A stretch of 64,000 nucleotides of DNA from an uncultured Pelagibacteraceae bacterium (GCA_902527635.1 CABZPS010000001.1:22117-86116), one strand, 5' to 3'. Counted from the first letter of the stretch, positions 29,787-42,171 are shown. Notes: generated by a model not told the origin, from the sequence alone. A program made the numbers and translations.

Positions 29787-30287
29787 ATGAAAAAAAACTC
29801 ATACTCGTATGATGAACTTATAAATTGTGGAGAAGGAAAATTATTTGGCCCAGGTAATGCTAAATTACCACTTCCACCAATGCTTATGTTTGATAGAATT
29901 ACAGAAATTAATGATGACAAAGGAGCATTTAGAAAAGGTTTTTTAAAAGCTGAATTAGATATTAAAAAGAATCTTTGGTTTTTTGATTGTCACTTTAAAG
30001 AAGATCCTGTTATGCCTGGCTGTCTTGGTCTTGATGCTATGTGGCAGTTGGTAGGTTTTTTTTTAGGTTGGATTGGAAATCCAGGAAAAGGAAGAGCTTT
30101 AGGTGTAGGTACAGTGAAATTTACAGGAGAAGTTTTGCAAAGTATAAAATTAGTAAAATATGAAATTGATATGAAAAAAATCATGTCTCCTGGAGGTACT
30201 ACAGTAGGTCTTGCTAATGGTGTGGTTTCAGCTGATGATAAAAAAATTTATTCGGCAGACAATTTAAAAGTGGGATTATTTAAATAA
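29787..30287 (+). CDS. fabA: 3-hydroxydecanoyl-ACP dehydratase/isomerase
   Basis: [30 protein letters not shown]. Confidence 0.96.
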   Translation: MKKNSYSYDELINCGEGKLFGPGNAKLPLPPMLMFDRITEINDDKGAFRKGFLKAELDIKKNLWFFDCHFKEDPVMPGCLGLDAMWQLVGFFLGWIGNPGKGRALGVGTVKFTGEVLQSIKLVKYEIDMKKIMSPGGTTVGLANGVVSADDKKIYSADNLKVGLFK

Positions 30288-31498
30288 TGAAAAGAGTTGT
30301 AATCACAGGTTTAGGAGTTGTTTCATGTTTAGGTAACAACCAAAATGAGGTATATCATTCTCTATTAAATTCAAACTCTGGAATATCTTTTAGTCCAGAG
30401 TATAAAGAACATAATCTTAAAAGTCATATTCACGGTAAGCCAAATATAAAACTTGAGGATTTTATTGATAGAAAAACAATAAGGTTTATGGGATCTGGTT
30501 CAGCATATAATTATATTGCAATGAAAGAAGCTATCGAGGACTCTGGGCTTGAAGAAAAAGAGGTAAGTAATTTTAAAACTGGTATAGTAATGGGCTCAGG
30601 TGGTCCGTCGATTGAAAATGTAATTTTGGCTGCAGATAAGACTAGAGCTAAAACTCCAAAATTAATGGGACCTTTTATCGTTCCAAGAACAATGGCAAGC
30701 ACTGCCTCAGCAACCTTGGCTGTACCTTTTAAAATAAAAGGGACTAATTATACAATGAGCTCAGCATGTGCAACTAGTGGACATTGTATAGGAAACTCTA
30801 TGGAGTTAATTCAAATGGGAAAGCAAGATATTGTCTTCGCTGGTGGAAGTGAAGAGGTTCATTGGGCCATGACTGCTATGTTTGATGCGATGACAGCCTT
30901 ATCCTCAAAATATAATGATACACCTGAGACTGCTTCAAGAGCCTATGATAAAACAAGAGATGGTTTTGTTATTGCTGGTGGTGGTGGAGTATTAGTGCTC
31001 GAAGAATATGAACATGCTAAGGCTAGAGGTGCTAAAATATATGCTGAACTTACTGGATATGGAGCAACCTCTGATGGTTATGATATGGTAGCTCCATCTG
31101 GGGAAGGAGCAGTAAGATGTATGAAGATGGCAATGGCAACAGCAAAAAATAAAATTGATTATATTAATACTCATGGAACATCTACTCCTGTTGGAGATAT
31201 AACGGAATTAAATGCTGTAAAAGAGACTTTTGGTGAACAAGTTCCAAAAATTAGTTCAACAAAATCTCTGTCAGGTCATCCTTTGGGGGCTGCGTCGGTG
31301 CACGAGGCAATATATTGTTTAATTATGATGAAAAACAATTTTATTGCTGGTTCAGCTAATATCAAAGAAATGGATGAGGAAGCTAAAAAATTTCCAATCG
31401 TTGCAAAATCAGAGAAAAATGTTTCTTTAAATGCTGTTATGTCAAACAGTTTTGGTTTTGGTGGGACCAATGCTGCACTTATTTTTGAAAAGGTTTAA
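30287..31498 (+). CDS. fabB: 3-oxoacyl-ACP synthase I
   Basis: [53 protein letters not shown]. Confidence 0.95.
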   Translation: MKRVVITGLGVVSCLGNNQNEVYHSLLNSNSGISFSPEYKEHNLKSHIHGKPNIKLEDFIDRKTIRFMGSGSAYNYIAMKEAIEDSGLEEKEVSNFKTGIVMGSGGPSIENVILAADKTRAKTPKLMGPFIVPRTMASTASATLAVPFKIKGTNYTMSSACATSGHCIGNSMELIQMGKQDIVFAGGSEEVHWAMTAMFDAMTALSSKYNDTPETASRAYDKTRDGFVIAGGGGVLVLEEYEHAKARGAKIYAELTGYGATSDGYDMVAPSGEGAVRCMKMAMATAKNKIDYINTHGTSTPVGDITELNAVKETFGEQVPKISSTKSLSGHPLGAASVHEAIYCLIMMKNNFIAGSANIKEMDEEAKKFPIVAKSEKNVSLNAVMSNSFGFGGTNAALIFEKV

Positions 31499-31500
31499 TC

Positions 31501-32286
31501 ATGAGTTTGATGAAAGAAAAAAAAGGATTAATCATGGGAGTTGCTAATGAACGATCTATTGCTTGGGGTATCTCTCAAAAACTTTCAGAGGCTGGAGCTG
31601 AATTAGCATTTACGTATTTAGGTGATGCTCTTAAAAAAAGAGTAGTTCCTTTAGCAGGAAAATTGAATTCAAAATTAACTTTTAGCTGTGATGTAGAAAA
31701 AAAAGAAGAGGTAGTAAAGTTATTCGAAGATATTAAATCTCAATGGGGAGAAATTGATTTTGTTGTTCATGCAGTTGCATTTTCAGATAAATCAGAATTA
31801 TCAGGTGAATATTTAAATACAACTAGAGAAAACTTTTTAAGAAGCATGTTGATTTCATGTTTTTCATTTACTGAAGTAGCAAAAGAAGCCTCAAAAATAA
31901 TCAAGCAAGGTGGAAGTTTGCTAACTTTAACATACGAGTCTACTAAAGCTATTCCAAACTATAATGTAATGGGTGTTTGCAAATCAGCATTAGAGGCTAG
32001 TGTTAAATATTTAGCTAGAGATTTAGGAGCTAAAGGCATGAGGGTTAATGCAATAAGTGCTGGGCCTATAAAAACCTTAGCAGCTTCTGCTATAGGAGAT
32101 GCGAAATTCTTGTATAAATGGAATGAAGACCATTCGTTTCTAAAAAGAAATGTTGATATTCATGACGTTGGAAATTCAGCATTATATCTTCTAAGCGATC
32201 TTGCAAATGGTGTTACTGGTGAAATTCACTATGTTGATGCCGGTTATAATAAAGTTGGAATGCCAGATCCAAAAAATATTTCTTAA
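31501..32286 (+). CDS. fabI: Enoyl-ACP reductase
   Basis: KGLIMGVANERSIAWGISQKL, YNVMGVCKSALEASVKYLARDLG, VNAISAGPIKTLAASAI. Confidence 0.95.
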   Translation: MSLMKEKKGLIMGVANERSIAWGISQKLSEAGAELAFTYLGDALKKRVVPLAGKLNSKLTFSCDVEKKEEVVKLFEDIKSQWGEIDFVVHAVAFSDKSELSGEYLNTTRENFLRSMLISCFSFTEVAKEASKIIKQGGSLLTLTYESTKAIPNYNVMGVCKSALEASVKYLARDLGAKGMRVNAISAGPIKTLAASAIGDAKFLYKWNEDHSFLKRNVDIHDVGNSALYLLSDLANGVTGEIHYVDAGYNKVGMPDPKNIS

Positions 32287-32287
32287 A

Positions 32288-32677
32288 ATGATAGCTCAAA
32301 TAAGTACTTATATGGTGAGCATGGTTTTAGGAGTCATGCTTTTTTTTTCTTTTGTCGTTGCACCGGTAACTTTTACAGTATTAAATGAAGAAAATTCTAG
32401 AAAATTTATCAGAAAAATATTTCCATATTACTATAATGTTAACTTTGTTATTAGTTTTTTAATTTTAATTTTTTTCATAATTCAAAAAACTTTTTCTTTA
32501 AATTTTTATCTAATATTGACTGTTACAATTCTATTTGCTTTATCAAATTATGTTTTGATGCCATTAATAAATAAGTATAGGGATGAAAACCAAGATAAGA
32601 AATTTAAATATTCGCATTTTTTTTCTGTTGTAATTAACTTTATACAAATGATATTCTTAGTGATTATTTTAATCTAA
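32288..32677 (+). CDS. Small multi-TM membrane protein (DUF4149/TMEM205-like)
   Basis: MIAQISTYMVSMVLGVMLFFSFVVAPVTFTVLNEENSRKFIRKIFPYYY; start moved from 32201 to ATG 32288. Confidence 0.7.
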   Translation: MIAQISTYMVSMVLGVMLFFSFVVAPVTFTVLNEENSRKFIRKIFPYYYNVNFVISFLILIFFIIQKTFSLNFYLILTVTILFALSNYVLMPLINKYRDENQDKKFKYSHFFSVVINFIQMIFLVIILI

Positions 32678-32826
32678 AAAGAATTGAAAATTCCTAAACC
32701 TACAACTGTAAAAATACCCAGCCAAATTAGACCTTTGACTAAAAAGAAAGTGAATCCACCTATCAGAATATATTTTCCATACCTATTTTTTAGTAAATTT
32801 TTTTTAATCTTGGTTAGATAAAACAT
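32674..32826 (-). CDS. 50-aa putative membrane protein
   Basis: MFYLTKIKKNLLKNRYGKYILIGGFTFFLVKGLIWLGIFTVVGLGIFNSF; begins 5 nt after the pnp stop; CTAA overlap with the convergent membrane gene. Confidence 0.65.
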   Translation of the reverse strand: MFYLTKIKKNLLKNRYGKYILIGGFTFFLVKGLIWLGIFTVVGLGIFNSF

Positions 32827-32830
32827 TTTT

Positions 32831-34903
32831 TTATTCAGCAGCTTGTTTCATAGAAAGTTTGACTTTACCTCTATCAAAACCAATCACTTTAACTTTTACT
32901 TCGTCACCTTCTTTTACAACATCAGTCACTTTAGCTACTCTTTTATCTGCAAGTTCTGAAATATGAACCAGTCCATCTTGTTTTCCTAAGAAATTAACGA
33001 ATGCACCAAACTCCATAATCTTCATAACTTTTCCAGAATAAATTTTATTTAACTCAGCTTTAGCAGTGATGTCTTTAATCATTTGCAAAGCAATTTTTCT
33101 AGACTCTTCGTCTGGAGCAGCAACTGTTACAACTCCTTCATCATTCACATCAACTTTAGCACCTGATTTTTCAACTATCTCTCTTATCGTTGCTCCACCT
33201 TTTCCGATCACAGCGGCAATGTCTTTTTTATCAACATTAATTTTTTCCATTTTTGGGGTATGTTTTCCAACGTCAGCTCTTGAAGCTGACAACGCTTTAT
33301 TCATTTCTCCTAAGATATGAACCCTTCCATCTTTAGCTTGACTTAATGCCTGCTCCATAATTTCAAATGTAATACCCGTAATTTTAATATCCATTTGAAG
33401 AGAGGTAATTCCATCTTTAGTTCCAGCGACCTTAAAGTCCATATCTCCTAAATGATCTTCATCACCTAAAATATCAGATAGAACACTAAAATCATTACCC
33501 TCTTTGATTAAACCCATTGCTATACCCGCAACTGGTTCTTTAATCGGCACACCTGCATCCATTAATGCTAATGATGTACCACAAACAGTAGCCATTGAAG
33601 ATGAACCATTAGACTCTGTAATTTCCGAGACTACTCTAAAAGTATAGGGAAAAGCTTCTTTTGATGGTAATGAAGAATTTATCGCTCTCCACGCTAATTT
33701 ACCATGTCCTATTTCTCTTCTACCAGTTCCAATTCTTCCTGTTTCTCCAACTGAAAAAGGGGGGAAGTTATAGTGAAGCATGAATCTTTCTCTTTGTAAT
33801 CCATCTAAACTTTCAATTCTTTGCTCATCATCAGATGTGCCTAAAGTAGCTGTCACAATTGCCTGTGTTTCACCTCTAGTGAATAAAGCAGAGCCATGAG
33901 TTCTTGGTAGAATACCAACTTCACAAGATATAGGCCTTACATCAGATAATCCTCTACCATCAATTCTATTTTTATTTTTTAGAATGTCTGTTCTAACAAT
34001 TGATTTTTCTATTTTTTTAAGCACAGAATTAACATCGAGATCTGTGTAATTTTCATCCTCCTCATAAAGTTTTTTAGCTTTGTCAGTGATTTCTGAGATT
34101 TGATTTGATCTGTCTTGTTTATCTCTTGTTGCAAAAGCTTTTTTAAGATCCTCAGTAAAAGTTCCTTCTAGTTTTTTCTTAACTTCTGATAGTTCTTTCT
34201 TTTCAACAGTCCATTCTGGTTTTCTACATTCTTTTGCAAGTTCTTCGATAATTTCAATCACAGGAACAAAACCCTCATGACCAAATTTGACTGCATTTAA
34301 CATTTCATCTTCTGTTAAACCGGTCGCTTCAGACTCAACCATAAGCACTGCATCTTTAGTACCTGCTACAACTAAGTCTAATTTTGAATTTTCAAGCTCA
34401 GCTTTCGATGGATTTAAAACATATTTTCCATCAATATAACCAACTCTAGAAGCTCCAACAGGGCCCATGAATGGCATTCCAGATATAGCCAAAGCTGCTG
34501 ATGAAGCTGTAATTGATAATATGTCCGCTTCATTTTCTTTATCGTAAGAAATTACTGTTGGTAATAATTGAACTTCATTTTTAAATTCATCAGGAAACAA
34601 TGGTCTGATTGGTCTATCGATTAATCTAGAAATTAATGTTTCACTCTCAGTTGGTCTTGCCTCTCTTTTGAAATACCCACCCGGAATTTTTCCAGCCGCA
34701 TAATATTTTTCTTGATAATTTACAGATAATGGAAAATAATCAATATCAGGATTAACTTTTTTTGCTCCCACCACTGTTGCTAAAACAACTGTTTCTCCAC
34801 ATGTTGCGATTATTGCACCGTCTGCTTGTCTTGCTACTTTTCCTGTTTCTAAACTTATTTTCTTTCCTGCTACTTCAATTTCCTTCTTATATACTTTAAA
34901 CAT
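32831..34903 (-). CDS. pnp: Polyribonucleotide nucleotidyltransferase
   Basis: 690 aa; two RNase PH domains, KH ([15 protein letters not shown]) and S1 ([28 protein letters not shown]). Confidence 0.97.
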   Translation of the reverse strand: MFKVYKKEIEVAGKKISLETGKVARQADGAIIATCGETVVLATVVGAKKVNPDIDYFPLSVNYQEKYYAAGKIPGGYFKREARPTESETLISRLIDRPIRPLFPDEFKNEVQLLPTVISYDKENEADILSITASSAALAISGMPFMGPVGASRVGYIDGKYVLNPSKAELENSKLDLVVAGTKDAVLMVESEATGLTEDEMLNAVKFGHEGFVPVIEIIEELAKECRKPEWTVEKKELSEVKKKLEGTFTEDLKKAFATRDKQDRSNQISEITDKAKKLYEEDENYTDLDVNSVLKKIEKSIVRTDILKNKNRIDGRGLSDVRPISCEVGILPRTHGSALFTRGETQAIVTATLGTSDDEQRIESLDGLQRERFMLHYNFPPFSVGETGRIGTGRREIGHGKLAWRAINSSLPSKEAFPYTFRVVSEITESNGSSSMATVCGTSLALMDAGVPIKEPVAGIAMGLIKEGNDFSVLSDILGDEDHLGDMDFKVAGTKDGITSLQMDIKITGITFEIMEQALSQAKDGRVHILGEMNKALSASRADVGKHTPKMEKINVDKKDIAAVIGKGGATIREIVEKSGAKVDVNDEGVVTVAAPDEESRKIALQMIKDITAKAELNKIYSGKVMKIMEFGAFVNFLGKQDGLVHISELADKRVAKVTDVVKEGDEVKVKVIGFDRGKVKLSMKQAAE

Positions 34904-34960
34904 TTCATTTCCATTTCGTTTCGTTCTTTTCGTTTCATTCGGTTCTATCTATTTTGATTT

Positions 34961-35209
34961 TTACTTTCTCAATTTCAATTTCGACAGTACATTTTTGTAA
35001 GAATCAACCTTATTTCTTTTAAGGTAATCTAACAATTTTTTTCTCTTATTAACTGCTTTAAGTAAACCAACTGAGGAATGTTTATCTTTTTTAAACTGCT
35101 TAATATGTTTAGATAAATTCTCAATTTTTTCAGTTAATAAAGCTATTTGTATCTCAGATGATCCCGTATCCTTATCATGAATAGCTAATTCTGCTGTTTT
35201 TTTACTCAT
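34961..35209 (-). CDS. rpsO: 30S ribosomal protein S15
   Basis: DTGSSEIQIALLTEKIENLSKHIKQFKKDKHSSVGLLKAVNKRKKLLDYL. Confidence 0.95.
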   Translation of the reverse strand: MSKKTAELAIHDKDTGSSEIQIALLTEKIENLSKHIKQFKKDKHSSVGLLKAVNKRKKLLDYLKRNKVDSYKNVLSKLKLRK

Positions 35210-35219
35210 ATTTATTTTC

Positions 35220-35588
35220 CTACTTGTTTGCTTGTTTAATTAAATTTTCAATTTTTTCTGCATATTCAAAAGACTCGTCTTTACGAAAGAGAATCTTTGG
35301 TAAAAACTTTGCAATAATTTTTTGAGACAAAATTTTTCTTATTAAAAAAGAATATTCTGTTAATTTCTCAATCGTTTTATCCGCATCTTTGCCACCTAAT
35401 GGCAACACATATGCTTTAGCTATTTTTAAATCTTGACTCATTCTTACTTCTGTTACAGTTATGTTATTTGTTTCTAAATTAGGAATTTTTGCTTCATTCC
35501 TTATAAAGATCATACTCAAAGACTGTTTTACCATTTCTCCAACTCTTAATTGTCTTTGAGTAAATTGTTTTCCTATTCTATCAGCCAT
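35220..35588 (-). CDS. rbfA: Ribosome-binding factor A
   Basis: RQLRVGEMVKQSLS...VTEVRMSQDLKIAKAYV...PKILFRKDES; synteny. Confidence 0.92.
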   Translation of the reverse strand: MADRIGKQFTQRQLRVGEMVKQSLSMIFIRNEAKIPNLETNNITVTEVRMSQDLKIAKAYVLPLGGKDADKTIEKLTEYSFLIRKILSQKIIAKFLPKILFRKDESFEYAEKIENLIKQANK

Positions 35589-37804
35589 TATATTGATCTC
35601 TCCGTAGATGTAACATTAAAAGCCTCAATTGTATCATTCTTTTGGAAATCCAAGTAATCCTTAAGAGCGATACCACACTCTTGGCCAATATCTACTTGTT
35701 TTACTTGGTTTTTCTCTCTAAATAGGGTTGCTATTTTGCCTGTATATACAATTGCACCATCTCTAATAATTCTTACACTAGAGTTTGCAAGAATTTCACC
35801 TTCAGTCACCTTTGAACCTGCAACTTTGCCCGCACCAGAAACTTTAAAAATTTCAAGAATTTGGGCTGTGCCAGTAATATTTTCTTGTACATCTGGAGCA
35901 AGTAAACCTGACATACTTTTTTTAACAAAGTCTAGAACTTCATAAATTATATTATATGAAGATATCTTGATATTTTCTTCTTCAGCTAATTTTTTTGCTT
36001 CTTTACTTGGTTTTACATTAAAAGCTATTAAGACTGCTTTTGATGCTTTTGCTAGAGTTACATCGGTTTCTGTTACCATACCTATATCCGCCAAAATAAT
36101 TTTAGGTTTCACTTCATCATGCTTAATATGATTAATAGCACTTTTAATAGCCTCTGAAGATCCATGTACATCTGATTTAATAATTAAATTTAAATCTTTA
36201 AATGTATTATTTGAAAATGCAGACTCTTGAGTAGCAAATGATAATGGATTCTTAACATCCTTACTTTCCTCTGCTCTATTTTCACTAAGATTTTTTGCCT
36301 CTTTTTCATTATGCAAAACAATAAAATCATCTCCCGATTTCGCAGCACCATTGATTCCTAAAATTTCAACAGGTGTTGAAGGAATAGCTTGGTCAATATT
36401 TTTACCCTTATCATTTATAATTGCTCTAATTTTCCCCCATTTAATTCCACTAACAAAAAAATCTCCTTTTTTTAAAGTTCCACTTGTTACAATAATATTA
36501 GCTACTGGACCTCTACCTGTATCAATTTTAGACTCTAAAACCACACCAGTTGCTTTCGATTCAAAATCAGTTTTTAAATCTAAAATTTCCGCTTGTAAAG
36601 TTATTGCCTCAAGAAGTTTATCCAAGTTTAATTTGGTTTTAGCTGATATTTCAACCATCAAAGTATCTCCAGATAAGTCTTCAGCGATCAATTCGTGCTC
36701 CAATAATTGATTTTTTATTTTTTGAGGATCAGCATCAGGCAAATCACATTTATTTATTGCGACGACTATTGGAACTTTTGCAGCTTTCGCATGCTTTATT
36801 GACTCTATAGTCTGTGGTTTAACGCCATCATCTGCAGCAACAACTAAGACAACAATATCAGTCAATTTTGAACCTCTTGCACGCATTTCTGTAAAAGCAG
36901 CGTGTCCTGGTGTATCAATAAAAGTTAAATCATTCTTGCCACTCTTAATTTGATAAGCTCCGATATGTTGTGTTATACCACCAAATTCCCCAGATACAAC
37001 ATTTGCACTTCTCAACACATCTAAGACAGATGTTTTTCCATGATCAACATGACCCATTACTGTTATTATTGGTGCTCTAATTTTCAGGTTTTCAGTTCTA
37101 GAATCTTTTATCTTTTTAATAATTTCCTCAGCTTTTTCCTCACGAATTGGATTGTGTCCAAATTCCTTAACAAGATACTCTGCTGTATCTGCGGCCAAAG
37201 TTTGATTGATTGTTACAGTCACTCCCATACCGAATAAATGTTTAATTACATTGCTAGACTGCTCTGCCATTTTATTTGCTAATTCTCTCACCGTTATAGC
37301 TTCAGGTATATTTATATTTCTTTTAATTGCTTTTTTATTCTCGCTATCATCCTCTTTATTAATGTTTTTTAATTCCTTTTGCCTTGCTCTTTTAACAGAT
37401 GCCAAACTTCTTTCCCTTGTTTCTATTTCGTCACTTAAAGCCCTTGAAACTGTCAATTTGACATCTCTCTTTTTTGAGCTTAATCTAGATTTTTTATCTT
37501 TATCATCTTCACTTTTAAATTTTCTAGTAGCCCTTTGCTCTGCTAGCTTACGTTTTTCAAAATCACTTATACCTAAATTAGAATTGTTTATTTTAAAGTT
37601 TGCCTTATGATTAACACCTTTTTTAAAAGTAGTTGATGTTGATTTATAACCACTACCCTTAAAAGTTTTACCCTTTCCCAAGAATTTAGATGGTTGCTTA
37701 TTAATTATAACTGTTTTTTTTCCCTGATTGTTAACGTTGTCAATGTTTTTAAAAGACTTTTTAGGACCACCAGAAATTGTTAGTTTTGTTTTTTTGTTCT
37801 CCAT
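35588..37804 (-). CDS. infB: Translation initiation factor IF-2
   Basis: [16 protein letters not shown]-type G1 ([13 protein letters not shown]), [25 protein letters not shown]. Confidence 0.97.
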   Translation of the reverse strand: MENKKTKLTISGGPKKSFKNIDNVNNQGKKTVIINKQPSKFLGKGKTFKGSGYKSTSTTFKKGVNHKANFKINNSNLGISDFEKRKLAEQRATRKFKSEDDKDKKSRLSSKKRDVKLTVSRALSDEIETRERSLASVKRARQKELKNINKEDDSENKKAIKRNINIPEAITVRELANKMAEQSSNVIKHLFGMGVTVTINQTLAADTAEYLVKEFGHNPIREEKAEEIIKKIKDSRTENLKIRAPIITVMGHVDHGKTSVLDVLRSANVVSGEFGGITQHIGAYQIKSGKNDLTFIDTPGHAAFTEMRARGSKLTDIVVLVVAADDGVKPQTIESIKHAKAAKVPIVVAINKCDLPDADPQKIKNQLLEHELIAEDLSGDTLMVEISAKTKLNLDKLLEAITLQAEILDLKTDFESKATGVVLESKIDTGRGPVANIIVTSGTLKKGDFFVSGIKWGKIRAIINDKGKNIDQAIPSTPVEILGINGAAKSGDDFIVLHNEKEAKNLSENRAEESKDVKNPLSFATQESAFSNNTFKDLNLIIKSDVHGSSEAIKSAINHIKHDEVKPKIILADIGMVTETDVTLAKASKAVLIAFNVKPSKEAKKLAEEENIKISSYNIIYEVLDFVKKSMSGLLAPDVQENITGTAQILEIFKVSGAGKVAGSKVTEGEILANSSVRIIRDGAIVYTGKIATLFREKNQVKQVDIGQECGIALKDYLDFQKNDTIEAFNVTSTERSI

Positions 37805-37814
37805 TGCTCATCTC

Positions 37815-39368
37815 TCAATTTTTATAAATTATTTGTCTAGCTGACATTATTAGATCATCTGCTTCAGATTTCGATAATGCAAAATCCTCCAAATATCCTT
37901 GAATCCTTATTTTTTCACCTTTTATTACGTCAAAACCCCCTGTCAATTCATCAGATGCTAAGTCAGCAAAATCCTCAAGTTTTAAAATCTTTTGCTCACC
38001 TAAAGTTAATAACATTCCGGGTGTTAAGCCTTTCAGGTTAACTAGATCGTCAGAAATTCCTAAGGCTTTGATTCTCTGTGAAATATCTTCTTGATCTTTT
38101 TTATGAAATTCTTTTGCTCTTTCAATCAAAGCTTTGGCTGTATCTTCCTCAATACCTTCAATTTTTTTGAAGTTATCTAAAGAGCTATCTTTAATATCAT
38201 CAATAGTTGAAAAACCTTCTGCAACAAGTAATTGTCCTAGTGTTTCATCTAACTCCAGATTTTTGACAAAATTTTCTGTTTTTTCTTTAAATTCTTGTTG
38301 TCTTCTTTCAGAATCTTCTTGATCTGTCATTATATTGATTTCAAAATTTAACAATTTCGTTGCAAGTCTCACATTTTGACCTCTGCGTCCTATGGCTTTG
38401 CTTAAATTTTCCTCTGTTAAAATCACATCCAATTTTTTTCTTTCAATATCAACGTTTACTCTTTGAACATCAGCAGGTGATAATGCATTTGAAACTAAAA
38501 TTGCTGGATCCTCTGACCAATTTACTATGTCAATTTTCTCACCTTGTAATTCATTAACTACAGCTTGCACTCTTGATCCTCTCATTCCAACACATGCACC
38601 AACTGGATCTAATGAAGTATCAATAGCTTTAACACAAATTTTTGCTCTACTTCCAGGATCTCGAGAGGATGATTTAATCTCAATTAATCCATCATAAATC
38701 TCTGGCACTTCTTGAACAAAAAGTCTTTCCATAAATTTTGGATGAGCTCTAGATAAAAATATTTGCTGACCTTTGTTTTCTCTCCTAACATCATAACAAT
38801 AAGCTTTGATTCTATCTCCAGCTTTTATATTTTCTCGAGGAATAAGCTCATTTTTTTGAATTATTGCCTCAGTTCTACCTAGATCTACAATTACATTTCC
38901 AAATTCAAGTCTTTTCACTATCCCGCTTAAGATAGTGTCTTTTTTATCTTTAAAATCATTAAACTGCCTTTCTCTTTCTGCCTCACGAACATTGAAATTG
39001 ATTACTTGCTTAGCAGTTTGAGCAGCTATTCTACCAAAATCAAATGCTGGAAGTGGTTGAAGAACTTCGTCACCAATTTTTTTATCTTTATTTTGCTCAT
39101 TTAAAATTATTGCATCTTTTAATTTAATTTCTGTATTAGAATTTTCGGGGTTATCTGAGATTATCAACTTTCTAAAAATTTCAATATCTCCACTCTCTCT
39201 ATTAATAGCAACTTTTATTTCATTATCTTGACCGAACTTTGACTTGGCAGCTTTTGCAATACCAGTTTCCATAGAATTGATAATTAATTCCTTGTCTATA
39301 GCTTTCTCTAAAGCTACTGCTTCAGCAATTCTTAATAGTTCTAATTTGTCAGCTCTTTTATTTAACAT
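37815..39368 (-). CDS. nusA: Transcription termination/antitermination factor NusA
   Basis: S1/KH organisation; GACVGMRGSRVQAVVNELQGEKIDIV; C-terminal repeats. Confidence 0.95.
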   Translation of the reverse strand: MLNKRADKLELLRIAEAVALEKAIDKELIINSMETGIAKAAKSKFGQDNEIKVAINRESGDIEIFRKLIISDNPENSNTEIKLKDAIILNEQNKDKKIGDEVLQPLPAFDFGRIAAQTAKQVINFNVREAERERQFNDFKDKKDTILSGIVKRLEFGNVIVDLGRTEAIIQKNELIPRENIKAGDRIKAYCYDVRRENKGQQIFLSRAHPKFMERLFVQEVPEIYDGLIEIKSSSRDPGSRAKICVKAIDTSLDPVGACVGMRGSRVQAVVNELQGEKIDIVNWSEDPAILVSNALSPADVQRVNVDIERKKLDVILTEENLSKAIGRRGQNVRLATKLLNFEINIMTDQEDSERRQQEFKEKTENFVKNLELDETLGQLLVAEGFSTIDDIKDSSLDNFKKIEGIEEDTAKALIERAKEFHKKDQEDISQRIKALGISDDLVNLKGLTPGMLLTLGEQKILKLEDFADLASDELTGGFDVIKGEKIRIQGYLEDFALSKSEADDLIMSARQIIYKN

Positions 39369-39381
39369 GTTTGTTTAATCC

Positions 39382-39409
39382 AAAAAAAAATGGGCCAAAG
39401 CCCATTTTT
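39382..39409 (-). terminator. Intrinsic terminator between metK and nusA
   Basis: Minus strand AAAAATGGGC-TTTG-GCCCATTTTTTTTT. Confidence 0.85.
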
Positions 39410-39464
39410 GAAAATCGAGTATGTAATGGAAATATAATAAAGTTTTTTGATTATTCAATAAAAA

Positions 39465-40634
39465 CTATTTAGTGAAAACACTTATTTTATCGGTATTTTC
39501 CCAAGAAAAAGATCCGTCTTTTTCAGGTGTTCTTCCAAAATGACCATAAGAAGCTGTTTTTTCATAAATAGCTTTATTTAAGCCCAACATTTCTCTTATA
39601 CCTCGGGGACTTAAATCAAAATTTTCTTTAATTTTTTCTTTAACAAATCTATTTTTATCTAAATCATTATCAAAAAGATTTACATAAATTGACAAAGGTT
39701 TTGATACTCCAATTGCATACGCTAACTGGATTAAACATTTATCAGAAATTTTTGAAGCTACAATATTTTTTGCAATATACCTTGCGGCATAAGCGGCAGA
39801 TCTGTCAACTTTGGTTGGATCCTTTCCTGAAAACGCTCCACCACCATGGGGAGCAGCACCACCATATGTATCTACTATAATTTTTCTTCCTGTCAGTCCA
39901 CAATCCCCATCAGGACCTCCAATGACGAAATTTCCAGTTGGATTTACATAAAATTCATCATCGTTAAAGTCTTCTATAAATTCTTTTGGAATTGACTTTA
40001 ACATATATGGCCTGAGTATTTCTCTGACCTCTTTTTGACTCACGTTGGCTGAGTGCTGAGAAGATATAACCACTGACTTCACTTTTACTGGTTTTTCATT
40101 TATGTATTCAAATGTGACCTGGCTTTTAGAGTCGGGTTCAATATTTTTTAATTTTCCAGATTTTCTATCTTCAGCCATTAGTCTTAAAATTTTATGTGAG
40201 TAATGAATTGGTGCAGGCATTAAAACATCAGTTTCATCACATGCATATCCAAACATTATTCCCTGATCTCCAGCTCCTTCATCTTTATTTCCCTTGGAAT
40301 CTACTCCCATCGCTATATCTGAAGATTGTGCATGAAGATGAGACTCTATTTTTGTAGCTTCTTTCCAAGTGAAACCTTCTTGATCATAACCAATATTTTT
40401 AATGCAATCCCTAACATTTTTTATAAGATCTTCTTTATTAATCTCTGGTCCTCTCACCTCTCCGGCTAAAACAACCTTATTAGTAGTTGTAAGAGTTTCA
40501 CAAGCAACTCTTGCATAAGGATCTTTAGATAAATAAGTATCTACAACCATATCAGATATTCTGTCAGAAACTTTGTCTGGATGTCCCTCAGAAACTGACT
40601 CACTAGTAAAAAGAAAATCTTTTAAATTACTCAT
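39465..40634 (-). CDS. metK: S-adenosylmethionine synthetase
   Basis: [51 protein letters not shown]. Confidence 0.97.
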   Translation of the reverse strand: MSNLKDFLFTSESVSEGHPDKVSDRISDMVVDTYLSKDPYARVACETLTTTNKVVLAGEVRGPEINKEDLIKNVRDCIKNIGYDQEGFTWKEATKIESHLHAQSSDIAMGVDSKGNKDEGAGDQGIMFGYACDETDVLMPAPIHYSHKILRLMAEDRKSGKLKNIEPDSKSQVTFEYINEKPVKVKSVVISSQHSANVSQKEVREILRPYMLKSIPKEFIEDFNDDEFYVNPTGNFVIGGPDGDCGLTGRKIIVDTYGGAAPHGGGAFSGKDPTKVDRSAAYAARYIAKNIVASKISDKCLIQLAYAIGVSKPLSIYVNLFDNDLDKNRFVKEKIKENFDLSPRGIREMLGLNKAIYEKTASYGHFGRTPEKDGSFSWENTDKISVFTK

Positions 40635-42171
40635 CTTTAATCTTATTAAATGAAAAAATTAATAAAATATACAACAAAATTAATAAGATAAATATTTTGT
40701 TTCCATATAAAGAAAATATAGTTGGATTAAATTCTCTTCTTTTTTCGAAATCAATAAAACCATCTTTGTTATAACCAATTTTTTTTTCGATCTCCCCCAG
40801 AGGATTAATTATTGCTGTCAGACCATTATTAGCTGACCTTAAGACATATTTTCCGGTTTCAATAGCCCTGAATATACTGTGAGAGAAGTGTTGCTTTGGC
40901 CCGACAGATTTACCAAACCATCCATCTTCTGATATATTTATTATAAAATCGTAATCATTATTTTTTGTCAGATTGCCACTATAAATTATCTCATAACAGA
41001 TTAATGGTAAAAATTTTAAATCTTGAAAGTTATTTTTTATATGGATAATCTTTCTTTCACCTCCTTTAGTAAAAGATCCAATGCTATTTGTGATTGTTTT
41101 TAAACCAATTTTATTAAGCAAATTTTCAAATGGAAGAAATTCACCAAAGGGAACTAAATTTATTTTATTGTAATTTTGAATTAAATTTAATTTATTATCA
41201 ATAATTGAGAGTGAATTAAAATACTTATAATTTTCATTTGATAATGATCTGCTAGAGATACCGAGTCCTATTAAATGATTTTCACTAAAGTTTTCAGCAA
41301 ACAAACTCTCATATAACTTTAATTCATCTAAATATGTATTTGGTATGATGCCTTCTGGCCACAAAAAAAAGATTTTTTTATAAGGTTCGGGTGAACTTAA
41401 ATTTATCAACTCATTAAGGATGTTTTCTGCTTGATTATCAGTATAAAACCTATCTAAACTTATATTTGATCCAATTATCCTTATCGAGTAGGGATTTTTA
41501 ACGATTTTTTCATTTAAAAAACTTTGCTTATATGATTTTCCATAAAATAAAAATAATATTGGAATTAGTAAAATTAAAATAGAAATAAAACTTTCTAATT
41601 TTGATTTTCTTAAAATGTAAATTGCAGGTGCAGAAAAAAAACTAATTATTAAAAGATTTAACGCGTATGTTCCGATAATAGATGCAAAACTTATAAAACT
41701 CAGGTTCTTCGACAGACTATAAATAAATAGGTTCCAAGGAAAACCTGTTAAAATATTTCCTCTTAAAAATTCAACTAAACCAAAAAGAAGGGAAAATAAA
41801 AAAAAAGAGCTTAATAATGTTTTTAATCCAAATTTATAAAAAATAAATGTTGCCAATCCATAGAATAGACCCAAAAAAGACGGAATAAGAATTAAAGCAA
41901 CTGGTATTAAAAATTTAAAATTTGGATCAAAAGTAAGCGATATGGTTATCCAATATAAATTACTTAAAAAATAACTTAAACCAAATAGCCAACCATAAAG
42001 AAAAAAAAATTTTCCACTCTTCTGATAATTAAGTTTCTTAAATAAAAAAATAAAGAAAGTACTAAATGTAAAAAAATTTACAAAAAAATGATTTAAAGGT
42101 GGAAGACTTAAAGACGTTAATCCTCCTAAGATTAATAAAAACAATATTTCTATTATAAATTTTTTATTCAA
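40627..42171 (-). CDS. lnt: Apolipoprotein N-acyltransferase
   Basis: Multi-TM N-terminus; [30 protein letters not shown] nitrilase motifs. Confidence 0.93.
   Translation of the reverse strand: MNKKFIIEILFLLILGGLTSLSLPPLNHFFVNFFTFSTFFIFLFKKLNYQKSGKFFFLYGWLFGLSYFLSNLYWITISLTFDPNFKFLIPVALILIPSFLGLFYGLATFIFYKFGLKTLLSSFFLFSLLFGLVEFLRGNILTGFPWNLFIYSLSKNLSFISFASIIGTYALNLLIISFFSAPAIYILRKSKLESFISILILLIPILFLFYGKSYKQSFLNEKIVKNPYSIRIIGSNISLDRFYTDNQAENILNELINLSSPEPYKKIFFLWPEGIIPNTYLDELKLYESLFAENFSENHLIGLGISSRSLSNENYKYFNSLSIIDNKLNLIQNYNKINLVPFGEFLPFENLLNKIGLKTITNSIGSFTKGGERKIIHIKNNFQDLKFLPLICYEIIYSGNLTKNNDYDFIINISEDGWFGKSVGPKQHFSHSIFRAIETGKYVLRSANNGLTAIINPLGEIEKKIGYNKDGFIDFEKRREFNPTIFSLYGNKIFILLILLYILLIFSFNKIKDE

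Noticed and set aside
37206-37610. 134-aa plus-strand ORF antisense to infB (also 36351-36710 and 37040-37237)
   Set aside because: Hydrophobic Leu/Ser/Phe-rich translations are typical antisense shadows of Lys/Glu-rich genes in AT-rich DNA; infB is unambiguous.
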